From Cladorrhinum sp. PSN259 (taxonomy: Eukaryota; Ascomycota; Sordariomycetes; Sordariales; Podosporaceae): DNA of 64,000 bases. A model generated the notes under the pieces. The model was given only the letters and a program-made list of their open reading frames with translations. It ran no database searches and was not told the origin of the DNA. A program made the translations under genes and the position numbers. The stretch lies in contig MU867108.1 of assembly GCA_033725935.1 (NCBI GenBank), forward strand, positions 232,073 to 296,072, read 5' to 3'. Shown here one piece after another: positions 1-10,496 of the stretch. The number at the start of each line of letters is the position of its first letter. Within the stretch, counting starts at the first letter, position 1.

Positions 1-389
1 GGTCCCTGAACGCGGGATCAGTCACCACCCGATCCAACGCCCGGCTCACCAAGACTCAGGGCTTCATCCGCCGGGAGAACTACGAGCGAGCCTACGGCAG
101 CTCGTACTCATACACGGCCGAGGCCGACATCTTTGAGCGTTGGCTCCTCGACAGGCAGACTCACAGTGACTTTCCGTCGCACGTGCCCGCGTGCGCGCTC
201 CTAGATGGTCTGCTCAGGCTCGCGGCTGCCGACTGGCACGGCAACATTGAGGTAGACTTCAACTACCCGGCTCCCGATTGGCCGAAATTTTCGGAAGAGG
301 ACGACCCTTGGTACGCACACATGACCGACAATGTTACCTTCTCTTATGAGCTTGTGAAGAACGGGGTGGTGAACGGCACCAAGGAATAG
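1..389 (+). CDS. 3' end of an unrecognised protein (5' end outside window)
   Basis: An open frame (codons starting at base 3) runs from the window edge to a TAG at 387-389, giving about 128 C-terminal residues. The visible part has no signal peptide or membrane segment. It is rich in aromatic and acidic residues near the end (EEDDPWYAHMTDN) and contains ADIFERWLLDRQTH followed by ALLDGLLRLAAADW. That last pattern loosely recalls the C-terminal helix of Gfo/Idh/MocA-type oxidoreductases, where a short helix follows a substrate-side loop, but the match is weak and I do not assign the family. It lies 1.2 kb upstream of a glycosyltransferase gene on the same strand, so a role in sugar metabolism is possible but only inferred. 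Confidence 0.6.
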   Translation, partial: SLNAGSVTTRSNARLTKTQGFIRRENYERAYGSSYSYTAEADIFERWLLDRQTHSDFPSHVPACALLDGLLRLAAADWHGNIEVDFNYPAPDWPKFSEEDDPWYAHMTDNVTFSYELVKNGVVNGTKE

Positions 390-1636
390 ACGGACGGGGC
401 TCTGTCCGTGTACCTAGATACGTACCTACCTAGTCAAACTACGCCGTAGGCTACCAGACAGAGCAATGATCAATGGTGGAGAAAACAAAAGAGTCTTCGT
501 CGCTCACTCACGCCAACAAGTCAACAAGTAGATTTCTTTTTAGATTTTTTTTTTTTTTTTTTTACCCCTTGGCTGTGGAGATGTCATGTTGTATGTAGAT
601 GGATCTTATGCACTGCAAAAAAAATATAAAAATTAGAATATTGTTAGTATGAGCACTGTGAACCCTTTGTAGATTAGTATGAGCACTTGTGAACCCCTTT
701 GTAGTTTAGTATGCATGTATGAATGGAGCACTCGTTGAGAAAAGAAAAACTTGAGAAATGTTACGTCGTACTGGCCGTTTGCTTCGGTACCCTTGCCTAA
801 CCACCTAGATTAGTCGCGCTCTTAGCACCGAGCGTGAGATGGCTCGGTCTTTTTGCTCGGATTTTAGGTACCTTGCACGTCTACTAGTCTACAATCAAAG
901 GATTTTTGCCTAGACTAGTGGACACTAGAAAACTTAATTTTCAGGGGTTCGAAACCGATCGATCCACTAGCAAGTATGGCGCTTGGCAAAAATGGTAAAA
1001 ACTCGGAGTTTCCACGGAAGCCCAAAGACAAGGGCCGCTGCAGTGTAAAAAGGAACTGGGTGGGCGGCTCGGGAGGCTCGGGCGGCGCGGCCGCACGCCA
1101 TCCAAGCCATCCAAGATGGAAAAATTCAGGTCGCCCCCATCGCCCCCTTTTCTGACCGTTGAAGGGCAGGGATGGTGGTGGGTGGTATAGCGGCACACGC
1201 GCGTGATGAGAAATCGCTTTTGCAGACTAACAATTTTGTCAGCGAGACTTTTCACACAAGCCATTCCTCATCACGCGTGAACGGGTGTGGGACGGTGGGG
1301 CGGCAGGTGGGATGGCGAGTGGGATGGCATAAGCGCAATGCTACGTACCCCTCCTTCGTTTCATCTTGGGACATGGGAAATAAAAAGACGGTGGGCCAGA
1401 AAAAGAGGTAATTACTAAGGTAGTGGGTTGCATAGTGTATGTTCTAGGTACATACTGTATGTATGAACACTGGTTTTATGAAGGACATGACTTGTATATT
1501 TTTTTGGGTTTTTGTGCCTCTGGTTTTTTTTGGTTTTGTTTTTTTGGTATACTGAGTTCTCACATGTCAGTTTTGTTTCTTCCTTGATTTTCACGTCCTC
1601 CCTCCCCTTCCAGAGCAAATCAAGGCCATCATCATC
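390..1636. other. intergenic: 3' flank and upstream region of the glycosyltransferase gene
   Basis: No convincing gene. It holds a T-run near 548-563, an AT-rich stretch (600-760) with a short near-repeat of a GTATGAGCACT.GTGAACC phrase (about 647-703), and long CT/T-rich tracts just before the GT2 start (1500-1620), typical of a fungal promoter or 5' leader. The open frames seen on both strands have no family features. Confidence 0.5.
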
Positions 1637-2569
1637 ATGGTGCACCTGGTTTCGGTTGTCGTCCCCAGCTACAACAACGGGACATACCTGCGCGCAGCCG
1701 TTTCGTCAATCTTGGAGAATTCGGCCGGCGTCGAGGTTGAGATCATCGTCGTCGACGATGGTTGCGCAGATGATGCGAGCGTGCGCGTCATAGAAGACCT
1801 CGCCGGGTCCCCGGAGCCGCGTCTCAAAGTCATCCGTCATGACAGGAACCGTGGCGTTCAGGCCGCTCGCAACACGGGCCTCAAGGCAGCCACTGGCGAC
1901 TTTGTCGTCTGCCTGGACGGCGATGATGTCCTGCTCCCGATGCCGGGCCTTGAAGGGACCAGCTTCCTGTGCGAGGCGGCCCGGATCCTCTCTGAAGATG
2001 ACAACATTGCCTTTGTGCACACGCTTGCAACAATGTTTGGCGACTTTTCCGGCTTGACCATCTCGTCTTATCCCCTGCGCGAGGAGATGGTGGTGCGGAA
2101 ACACCACGTGCCCATGGCCATTGTGTATCGCCGCAGCGAGATCCTGAGCGGCTTGCTCCACGACGAGGCCGTTCCCAAGTGGCAGGACTGGGCCTTTGGC
2201 GTCTCCATTCTGGCTCACCGTTGGAGGCGAAATCAAAAATCAGATATCGGCTTCATTCGGGGCCCTGGCTATGGGTACCGCATTCACTCCACGGGGCCGC
2301 GCATCTCGCTGGCTCAGAAATCGGAATATGATTCAACAAGGGTGGTGGTGCAAGCTCACCGCGACTATTTCACGGCTAAGTTTCCCGGCGCCGCAGACAT
2401 GGCCGACGACGTGGATGCTCTCGCTGCAGCTGTGTTGGCGTCGAAGCCGAGCCCGCTTGAGGATTTGCTTTATGTGGCTTCGTTCAACTTGGAGCAGGCC
2501 TTGGAGATGGCTCGGGGTCGCGAGTATCAGGTACAATCGGCTCATGTTGAAAAGCTAGGCATTCCCTAA
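1637..2569 (+). CDS. glycosyltransferase family 2 (GT-A fold) protein
   Basis: An intronless 310-residue protein. The N-terminus reads VVPSYNNGTYLRAAVSSIL, followed by EIIVVDDG and a RNRGVQAARNTGL segment. The metal/nucleotide-binding motif LDGDD follows at about residue 93-97. This order is the GT2 signature: nucleotide-sugar binding, then the DxD Mn/Mg site. Such enzymes move a sugar from an NDP-sugar to an acceptor. There is no signal peptide or membrane helix, so it should be cytosolic and soluble, unlike chitin or hyaluronan synthases. The ATG at 1637 sits behind a CT-rich leader. It lies between a truncated gene and an MFS transporter on the same strand; a glycosylation/export group is inferred. 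The compact, intron-free, bacterial-style GT2 form could reflect horizontal transfer, which only a tree can settle. Acceptor and sugar cannot be predicted. Confidence 0.9.
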   Translation: MVHLVSVVVPSYNNGTYLRAAVSSILENSAGVEVEIIVVDDGCADDASVRVIEDLAGSPEPRLKVIRHDRNRGVQAARNTGLKAATGDFVVCLDGDDVLLPMPGLEGTSFLCEAARILSEDDNIAFVHTLATMFGDFSGLTISSYPLREEMVVRKHHVPMAIVYRRSEILSGLLHDEAVPKWQDWAFGVSILAHRWRRNQKSDIGFIRGPGYGYRIHSTGPRISLAQKSEYDSTRVVVQAHRDYFTAKFPGAADMADDVDALAAAVLASKPSPLEDLLYVASFNLEQALEMARGREYQVQSAHVEKLGIP

Positions 2570-3494
2570 AATGATAGGTAGTAAAGGGGCACAGATGTTG
2601 ACGGGAATAAGTCTCCCAATTTAAAATATAAAAAAACACATGAATAAAAAAAGAACACAAAGCACAGAAAACATCAAGCACTTCAAATTTGCAATTGCGA
2701 ATTTTTTAAAAAGTCTTGACATTAAAAGTTGCGAATCCCCTCTAATCCCAGCCAGGCCAATCCTTCAAATTCCAATGTGACCAATATGCACAATGTGCCT
2801 TATCAGATATGCCGCTGTTGCATAAGTGCAAGAGCGGCGTCGCTTTTGGCAGATTGGTGCAGTGGTATTCTGCGACAGACAATATTAACATGCCTCATAT
2901 AGGATGCATCTGATTTTCTTGCAGGATCATACAACCCCGCATCTTCCGGTTGTGCCCGATAACGCTCTGAATTAACAATCATACAACCCCGCATCACACC
3001 CCGCGCTGTTGGAAGAATCCTTCACCGCCCAACCTCCCATTAAGGTTTATGTGTTGGTGGCCGGTATCACCCATTTTAGACGGTTGAGCCAATGGCTGGT
3101 TGTACATTTTCAGGACAGGCTGGCCACCCACACAGAGGCCCACGTGAGGCCGCTGCTTACGCTGTGGTCGCTCAACCTTCCCGGGACGGGTAGGTGTCAG
3201 GCACCCAGCATGAAACGGGTCAGATGCTCGCTATCAAGTGTTCCCGTTTCTAAAGCGGGGTTTATCGTAATGTGTCTCTTAATTCTCACCCTCGTCCTCT
3301 CTCTTCACCCATGCATCGCCGGGAGGCTTGGCTTTGTTTATAAACAAACGGGCATGCTCATGCTAATGCTCGTTTCCAAACATCTCTAACCATTCAATCA
3401 TCATATCCAATACAAATCTCTGTTTTGCTTTGTTTTTCTTTTTTATCCCTTTTCTTTCTTTTTTTTTTTTTCTTTTTTTTTTGCGTTGATCGCC
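2570..3494. other. intergenic with a small direct-repeat-flanked insertion
   Basis: No gene supported. The notable feature is the motif insertion at 2926-2995 (listed separately). A long T-rich tract (3419-3482) lies directly upstream of the MFS start and is probably its promoter/leader. Confidence 0.5.
2926..2995. repeat. micro-insertion 1: 23-nt motif between 18-bp direct repeats
   Basis: Two identical 18-bp copies of ATCATACAACCCCGCATC (2926-2943 and 2978-2995) flank 34 nt. Those 34 nt begin with one copy (2944-2966) of the motif whose other-strand core reads CGTTATCGGGCATAACCGG (here with one change). The layout looks like an insertion with a target-site duplication. The same motif recurs at 28075-28097, 48193-48215, 52444-52466 and 57279-57301. 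Confidence 0.75.
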
Positions 3495-5249
3495 ATGGCT
3501 CCCCAGGCCCCAACAATCTCCGTCTCTGTCCCACCGGTCGTGGATGAAGAGAGTCCTCTATTGATGAATTCTTGTGACGACATGGGCGACCGCAAGACGT
3601 TGAAAAGAGACGACGACGACGACCATGATGCGTCTCGTCGCGCGTCGTCGCAGCGTATATACCTATCCGCCTCATCGCGCACCGTGATACAACTCTGCAT
3701 TCTCACCCTCATCTTTGATTTCACCCAGTACTCCGTCTACGCTCCGCTCACGGCCCTCTTTGAAGACATCATCTGCAGTCGCTACTACTCGTCCTTGGCC
3801 CCGTCCGCTCTGCTTTCTGCTCAGCGCGACTGCAAGGTCTACGCCGTGCAGCACGAACTTGCCGTCGTCAAAGGGTACAAGGATACTTTCAACCAGATAC
3901 CGAGCATCCTCCTCGGCATCCCGCTGGGACTGTTGGCCGATCGTATAGGTCGGAGACCCATCATAATGCTGTTTTTGTTGGGCTTCTTTCTCTGCGACTC
4001 GTGGGTCAAGGTTGTGTGTAAGTTGATCTTGCTCCTCATCCTAAAGATTTATGTCATGGGTTTAATGTTTTTTTTTTTTTTTCCTTCTTAGGCCTCTTTC
4101 CCGAACACCTTCCTCTGCGTCTTGTCTGGCTTTCGCCCCTTTTCAAAATTATCGGAGGCGGCGCCAACTTTGGCACCTCGATGCTCTTCACGGCAGCAGC
4201 TGACGTTGTGGCCGAGAAGGACCGGGTCGACGTCTTTCTAAAGATGTCGGCCATGGAGATGATCGTGCAGATCGCTGCGGCACCCATGGTCTCGACCATG
4301 ATGACCTTTAGCAACTGGTATCCCCTTGTGCTCTCGTCGCTCCTCCTCGTGGTGGCGGGTTTCGTCGCCTTCTTGCTTCCAGAGACGCGCCCGCCACAAA
4401 AGCAACAGCGCCCAAGCGCCAGCTCCTCTTCGTCACGAGCTGCTCCGTCGGACGAGTCTTGGCTGCAAATGACCTGGACCCTGATGCTTCGCTCTATGGC
4501 AACATCCAGACGCGTCTTGACCAGTCCGGTCATTCTCTTGGCTCTCGGCGTCTTCGTCCTCGCCGCGTGGGGGGCGCACGTGTGGGCGCTGCTTCTGCAG
4601 TTTGTTTCCCAGAAATTCGAGTGGGAGTTCAGCACTGTAAGCACATGAAAAAAAAAATGAAAAACCAAGTGAGAAAAAATAGAAGCTGACAATTTCTCAA
4701 CCAAAAAAATAGGCAAACTTGCTCTTCTCCCTGCGTGGTGTCATCACCCTGCTCCTTTCCCTCTTCATCGTCCAAGCTATCGACAAGTTCATTCAAGAAA
4801 AGCTCGGCATCAAGTCGGCTCGCAAAGACCTGCTGCTCTCCATCGGAAGCTGCGTGCTGATCATTCTCGGAATCACCTCGGTCGGGCTGGCGCAGAACGC
4901 GAGTGTCATGGTGGCCGGTGTCGCCATCTCGGCGCTGGGTTCTTCGCTCCTCGTCTCGTTTAGATGCGCCATGATCTCTCTGTTCCAGCAGGTGCCAGTG
5001 GCATCACTCAACGCCATCTGCGGCATAGCGCAGAGCATCGGCATCCTGATCTCGGGTCCGACCTTGGCTGCCATCTACAGCTGGGGACTCCGGCAGGGCG
5101 GCGTCTGGCTGGGCACTCCGTTCATTTTTGCGAGCTTGCTGCACGTCGTGGTGCTCGGTGTCATGTTTTACCTGCTCGTTGCTCAAGCTGGTCGCCGAGG
5201 GGGGTCGCAGCCTTCTTCTTCTCGTTCCACTGCTGCGGGCGGTCGATAA
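3495..5249 (+). CDS. MFS transporter, three exons
   Basis: Exons 3495-4017, 4092-4636 and 4713-5249 give 534 residues; both introns are GT-AG and keep frame. After an acidic, hydrophilic N-terminus there are hydrophobic segments consistent with a 12-helix major facilitator. The loop-2/3 motif A is present as GLLADRIGRRP. The N-terminus has EESPLL, an acidic dileucine signal of the kind that can direct vacuolar sorting (inference). The second half contains the usual central cytosolic loop (RPPQKQQRPSASSSSS) between helices 6 and 7. The substrate is unknown. The position downstream of a GT2 gene on the same strand suggests export or uptake of a sugar or glycosylated product. The overall style resembles fungal 'MFS general substrate transporters', not the sugar-porter family, whose signatures I do not see. 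Confidence 0.88.
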
Positions 5250-5946
5250 ATGAATCAATGATATACAAGCAGGCACTGACCTGACACAGCCCCTAGATAT
5301 AGAATAGATATTGCGTGGACAACAAGTCTAGTACTTGTTATACGTGTAGACAGATTACCTTGAAATATACGAATGACGATTATGACATGAAAAATTACTT
5401 GTTGGCTAGTTTGCTCAGGGGAAAGTGATCTCGGCAAATATTATGGGAGAGAGATTGAGTGAGTAGTGTTTTATACATACAACAAAGCGGGCAAGACATA
5501 GAGTGGCAGGACGCGAGTTCGATTGAATTCGCTACATCTTTACCAGATCCTAACACATAGAATATGATTTGGTCATCCATTTTACAAATCTATCGAAATC
5601 CATTAATGTCGCCGTGACATTATCAGGGCCGGCTTGGCGAGGGCTAGGTCGAAGCAGGGCATGAAGTTGATTTCATCTTTGTAGCAAAATCTCAGAAGCG
5701 AGCGGAGGTTAGACGTGACTGGAAGTAGGGACGGAAGTTTGAAGTTTCCTACATCAATTTTATCCAGCGCCTAAGCCTAAGCCTCATATTCTATACTGTC
5801 GAGATGTTCTGCGCCTCGAGATGTAAGAAGTTGGGCTTTTGACTACCCATTGCACCGCATCATTCACCATTGAAGACAACACACTTTGAAATAATAGCAT
5901 GATTACTAGCCACATGTAAGTCAGGAAATACCGGCTCTACAGAACC

Positions 5947-6013
5947 AAAAAAAAAAAAAAAAAAAAGGAGAAGAAGAAGAAGAAGAAGAAGAAGAAGAAG
6001 AAGAAGAAGAAGA
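5947..6013. repeat. poly-A plus (AAG)n microsatellite
   Basis: A run of about 20 A is followed directly by some fifteen AAG/GAA units, ending in AGGAATAA. An A-run followed by a simple repeat can mark the tail of an old retroposon, but no body is recognisable beside it. Confidence 0.85.
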
Positions 6014-6212
6014 GGAATAAAGGATTAATGGTATTAATTAAACTCTTAAAATTAATTACTATAATTATTCGGAATTTCTTTCCTTTAAGGTCTATTTATT
6101 AACCCCATATCACTATCACTCGCGGCCATTGCGGTATTAGGTATGAAACCCCCTTTATCTTCCAAGACGCTTGCTACAGCTTTCGATTATCCCATCATTC
6201 TAGGTACAGTAC

Positions 6213-6269
6213 CTTTAGCGTACTGCCATACAGTCTATAGGTACCTACTTCTCGGTGCAGGTTGTAACA
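6213..6269 (-). repeat. fragment of the LTR found at 58525-59011
   Basis: The segment shares GCGTACTGCC, CAGTCT and the terminal CGGTGCAGGTTGTAACA with the end of the LTR at 58960-59011. Between these blocks it has diverged. It is read as an old, truncated copy of that LTR family, 52 kb away. Confidence 0.6.
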
Positions 6270-6320
6270 GATATGTAAAAGATGCCCATGCTGTGGCCCT
6301 TTATTTATTTTCACAGTAAT

Positions 6321-6322
<2 letters not shown>

Positions 6323-6350
<28 letters not shown>
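6323..6350. repeat. (GA)n microsatellite
   Basis: About thirteen uninterrupted GA units, followed by ATTGAGAGA. It lies in the 3' flank of the dioxygenase gene. Confidence 0.9.
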
Positions 6351-6351
<1 letters not shown>

Positions 6352-6454
6352 TTGAGAGATTTTCACTCGAACGATCGATCTTTAATTCTATTATTACTTG
6401 ATACCTAAGCAGATGATGAAAGAGAACAATTTTTTTTTTAAAAAAAGAAAAAAA

Positions 6455-7378
6455 TCAAAACGGAACCGCGTCCCACCGCACACGACGAAGATGACGTTTC
6501 GGATCCCTAATGTTGTTTCGCGCGTGCAGCCACCGGCGGTTGTCGAGCAAAACAACGCTGCCCGCCGACAGGTCTCCCGAGCTGAGATGCAGCGTCGACT
6601 CGGCCTGCGCCCGATCGTTTTTTAGCAGGGCGTCGACCTCCTGCAGCGCCCTCGACGCCCTCTCCGTCAACGGCACGACTATGTCCCGCCTGAACCGCAT
6701 CATCATCATGGTCGTCGTCATCACTCCAGAATGATGATGATCCTCCCCCCCGGCGGCTGTCAATATGCTGCCCACGATGTCGCTCTTTTCTGGATCCCGG
6801 ACAAACTCGGGCGGGGTCCTGATGCTGTACTCGTTGCGCATGAGGGACGCCCGGGCCGACGGCGACAGCTGCTGGGCCAGCCTGGGGACGCTCATGAGCG
6901 AGAGGGTCCCGCCGCCGAACCGGTCGTGCTGGAGCACGTGGAGCGCAAAGTACCGGGGCGGCAGCTCCTCGTAGCTGCAGTCGGTGTGCCAGGGGAACGC
7001 CTCCATCGTCTCGGACCGGGCCTGGTGCTCCGGGGTCTGGAACGGGGTGGCATCGTCGACGCCGGTCGGCCGGACGTCCCAGAACCAGCCCCGCGACGCG
7101 CTGTGCGGTATGGGAAGCCGGTGGCCGTGGTGCTGGTGCAGGCTGAGCACCAGCTGCTCCAGGTACCGGCTGTCTGGGTCCGGAAAGCCCAGGCTGACCT
7201 TGAGGATCCCGTGCTGCCGTAGGCACTGAGACGCGCTGTCGACGTGATGTCGCTGTTTGGCGTGGGCGAGATCAGGTGCCGTCAGATGAGGTATTGGGGT
7301 CCGGCTGATGATGCCCCCGGATGATCTCGAAAGGCATGAAGAGAGGGGTAGCTGAAGGTGTCGATACTCGAGCTTCAT
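6455..7378 (-). CDS. TauD/TfdA-like Fe(II)/2-oxoglutarate dioxygenase
   Basis: A single-exon 307-residue protein. The first ATG in frame (7378, MKLEYRHLQL) is taken as the start. The facial-triad motif HxD is seen as FPWHTDCSYEE (H131, D133). The distal histidine is in NRRWLHARN (H285), and the 2-oxoglutarate-binding arginine is probably in LRRVRW (about 298). The family oxidises small molecules with O2 and 2-oxoglutarate, releasing CO2 and succinate; the substrate is not predictable. An odd insert around residues 212-230 (HHHSGVMTTTMMMM) is encoded by ATG/CAT triplet tracts and is probably a recent low-complexity expansion. The gene is divergent from the M28-like gene, about 500 bp away, so they may share a promoter region. 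The length is near the lower end for fungal TauD proteins. Confidence 0.85.
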   Translation of the reverse strand: MKLEYRHLQLPLSSCLSRSSGGIISRTPIPHLTAPDLAHAKQRHHVDSASQCLRQHGILKVSLGFPDPDSRYLEQLVLSLHQHHGHRLPIPHSASRGWFWDVRPTGVDDATPFQTPEHQARSETMEAFPWHTDCSYEELPPRYFALHVLQHDRFGGGTLSLMSVPRLAQQLSPSARASLMRNEYSIRTPPEFVRDPEKSDIVGSILTAAGGEDHHHSGVMTTTMMMMRFRRDIVVPLTERASRALQEVDALLKNDRAQAESTLHLSSGDLSAGSVVLLDNRRWLHARNNIRDPKRHLRRVRWDAVPF

Positions 7379-7873
7379 GGTGTTATGTGGCAAGTAAGGC
7401 AAATGCAATATCTTTGGTCTAGATGGATAGGCAAAGATTGATTAGATCAAGGCATCCCCAAAAGCTTCAAGTTAAATGTTTGACCCAAAACGGGGGACAT
7501 ATTTGCCTGCGCATATTCCCGGGGGGGCGCGGGCGGGGTGGCACAGGTGACATTCAGGGTCCCCAGGGTGGGCATCATAAAATCCGAACCAATCGGACAT
7601 GGTATCAACGCGCAGCCAGGCATCTCGATCCTTTTAGTGGTGAGCACCGTGGCACCTTGGCTTGTTGGCGCTAATCCCGTGCTTTGGTAGCATCGGGGAC
7701 TCCTGCATTCCTTCGCTGATCCCTGTCATGCTTGTCTGCATTGGAACCCGTGCCGCATGCTAGTTATTCTGTGGAAGCATCTCGGCTTAAATTCGACGTC
7801 TGATTTTACATTACTTAGTACCTCACAACGAACGATTAATCCTTCTGTGCCACACAGAAGAGGCAAGCCAGTC
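7379..7873. promoter_or_regulatory. shared upstream region of the dioxygenase and M28-like genes
   Basis: About 495 bp between two divergent start codons. It contains a G-run (7521-7527, GGGGGGG) and pyrimidine-rich stretches. I see no clear operator or TATA element; the label rests only on the head-to-head layout. If the M28-like gene starts at the earlier ATG (7757), the region shrinks to 378 bp. Confidence 0.4.
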
Positions 7874-10134
7874 ATGTCCAAGCACGCTGATCTCCCCCGG
7901 GGGAGCCATGGGAGCCATGAGAGCCATGATCGAGATGCACGCCAGCAGAAAGGAGGGCCAAGACGACGTCTCTTGTTTTTGACCTTGATCGCCATCTCAA
8001 CAATCACGTGGAAATATCATCATCATCTCTACGCCGACCCAACAATACCCCTCAAAAGCTCAGATTGCGGCAAGTTCCCGCTTTCAACCTTGGAGTCCCT
8101 CCTGCTCTCCGAGCCCGATGGATCTCACGCGGCCGAATGGAGTCGCTACTACACCTCGCAGAGCCATTTCCCAGGCGAGGGCAAAGAACAAGGCCTCTGG
8201 ACCAAGAAGAAATGGGAAGGTTTCGGCATACCAGAGACTGAAATAATCAAATACAATGCAACCATCAGCCAGCCGCTCCTTCAGCGGCTGGCCCTGATAA
8301 ACGCCTCGGACGCGTCCGTCATCTACGAGGCCAAGCTGATGGAAGAGCTGCCGGACGACGACCCGTCCGAGATCAAAACTCCGGCCTTCCACGGCGGATC
8401 CGCCAGCGGCAACGTGACGGCCCAGTTCGTGTACGCCAACTTTGGCCGGCCGCAGGACTACGACGACCTGGAGCGGAACCACGTCGACGTCAAGGGCAAG
8501 ATCGCCATTGTCAAGTACGGCATGGTCTGGCGCGGAGACAAGATGCGCGCCGCGGCCGAGAGGGGGCTCGTCGGCATCCTGACGTACACGGACCCGCAGC
8601 AGGACGGCGACGTCACCGAGGGCAACGGGTACAAGCCGTACCCCGACGGACCGGCCCGCCCGGACACCTGCATCGAGAGGGGCGCGATAGGTGCGATCCG
8701 CAACGCCAGCGCCGGCAATCCTGCCGTGCCGGGCTTGTCCATTCCCTCGATTCCCGTCTCGTACGGCGACATAGTCCCCATCCTCAAGGTGCTCCACGGC
8801 CGCGGGCCAAAAGCGGCCGACCTGGGCAGCGACTGGCACCGAGGCGGCCTCTACTACAAGGGAGTTGAGTACCACGTCGGTCCTTCTCCGCCCAACATGG
8901 TCCTGAACCTCAACAACCAGATGGCGTTCCCCAACAAGAACGTGTACCAGACCTTTGGCACCATCCCGGGCGCCATCGACGACGAGGTCATCATCCTGGG
9001 GAACCACCGCGATTCGTGGGGACCCGGGGCCGGCGACTCCGTCAGCGGCGCCGCGGCCTTGATGGAAGTCGTCCGAAGCTTCGCGGCCGCCTACAAGAAG
9101 GGCTGGCGGCCCCGGCGGACGCTCATCTTCGTCAGCTGGGACGGCGCCGAAACGGGAACCGTCGGATCCGAGCCTTGGATCCGCCAACATCTCCCCTGGC
9201 TCAAGAAAACAACCGTGGCGTACCTCAACGTCGTCGTCGCCGCCGGGGGCCCCCAGTTCCAGGTCAAGGCCACCCCTCTCCTCCGGCGGGTCATCCACAG
9301 GGCCACCAAAAAGGTCGCCTCTCCCGAGGGCGGAACCGTCTTTGATCGCTGGGGCGGCGACATCATCGCCGCCGGAGGGGGCGACGCTATCCCCTTCCTC
9401 GCGACGGCGTGCGTCTCGACCACCGACCTCAGCTTCGGCGCCCTCTACTGGCCCTACCACTCAAACTTTGACACGTTCGCCTGGATGAACACCACCGGTG
9501 ACCCCGGATGGAAGTACCACGTCGCCACGACGAGGATCTGGTCCCTCATGGCCGCGTACCTGTCCGAGATCCCAGTCTTGCAGTTCAGGGCGGCCGACTA
9601 CGCCGTCGCGATGCGCAAGTACGTCCAGAGGCTCAGAGAATCCATCCCAGACTCGGTAAAGCATTTCGACCTGGGACCCCTCGAGGACGCCATTGCAGAG
9701 TTCGAAAAGGCGAGCGAGCGATTCGATGCTTACGCGTCCTCCATACTCAAGCCGCCGGCACCCGCCGAGACTGAGAGCGAGACTACCCAGACCCAGACCG
9801 AGACACAGAGGACCACCACGACTGCCGCGGCCGGGGGGTCACCTACGATCCGGCAGGTGAATCAAAAATACATACAACTTGAACGCCAGTTCTGCCACAA
9901 CGGCGCCCATCTAATCTACGAATTTTCCGCCTTTTACACGGACCCGCCAGAGTTCCCTCATCTCTACCGGAGCCTCGCGTCTGGAGACCTGGAAGAAGCT
10001 CGAGTAAGTTACAACTTTTGTCCAATCCAATCCCGTCTTCTCAGTCATCAACGCTGACTGACCAAATGTTGCAGAAGTGGATGGAACTCATCCAGTCCAG
10101 GATCAGAGATGCCGCTGAGCTAGTCAAGTTGTGA
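7874..10134 (+). CDS. M28-family (glutamate carboxypeptidase II-like) membrane protein, probably catalytically dead
   Basis: Exons 7874-10003 and 10075-10134 give 729 residues; intron 10004-10074 is GT-AG, phase 0. A basic tail precedes one signal-anchor helix (LLFLTLIAISTITW), so it is a type II membrane protein with a lumenal/extracellular body. A protease-associated domain and an M28 domain follow, then the C-terminal helical dimerisation domain seen in human FOLH1 and yeast Vps70/Tre proteins. The zinc region reads LGNHRDSWGPGAGD, then SWDGAETG, LNVVVAAGG and YHSNFDTF. Compared with the family pattern (WDAEEFG; an Asp after LN), the catalytic base Glu is Ala and the bridging-side Asp ligand is Val. 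The His and first Asp remain. Hydrolase activity is therefore unlikely; the protein may serve as a receptor or scaffold. An upstream in-frame ATG (7757) would add 39 residues. Confidence 0.85.
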
Positions 10135-10434
10135 AACATATGGTTGAACCGTGACACCGTTTATCATCACATATTCAAAAGGTTATCAAAATCCAAATAT
10201 CTTATCCAATAGATAATAACACCAAGTCATGTCCTCATGCCCCCTCATGCCCTCATAAATTACCACCGACGAAACCCTTGCCAGCCAGCCAGCCATCTAC
10301 CACCATATCCATCACCTTGCCTGCGTGCCTTTCTGCCGTGCGTGTGGCCGTATGAGTGGCCGTGGATCGGTTGGCTGGAGATTCCCTGGGATGAGAGATG
10401 TGGTCAGTCTCCGGCACGGCTGTAAGCTAGGAAG

Positions 10435-10436
<2 letters not shown>

Positions 10437-10496
<60 letters not shown>

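Larger units (their letters stand above)
5250..6454. other. intergenic, repeat-rich
   Basis: No gene supported. It contains a poly-A run joined to an (AAG)n tract (5947-6013), AT-rich decayed sequence (6015-6120), an LTR relic (6213-6269) and a (GA)n tract (6323-6350). Confidence 0.5.

Noticed and set aside
1706..2236. 176-residue minus-strand frame inside the GT2 gene
   Set aside because: Antisense shadow of a GC-rich coding region; no independent motif.
2944..2966. Helitron 3' end (short hairpin GTTAT...ATAAC followed by CT)
   Set aside because: The hairpin is short, no constant CTRR terminus follows the motif in the five copies, and Helitrons make no target duplications, whereas flank repeats are seen here.
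3009..3389. 126-residue + strand frame upstream of the MFS gene
   Set aside because: It starts with TTG, has no family features, and ends in the T-rich leader of the transporter; likely chance.
8084..9460. 458-residue minus-strand frame across the M28-like gene
   Set aside because: Low-complexity Gly/Asp/Arg/Val text typical of an antisense frame of GC-rich codons; the sense strand carries clear family motifs.
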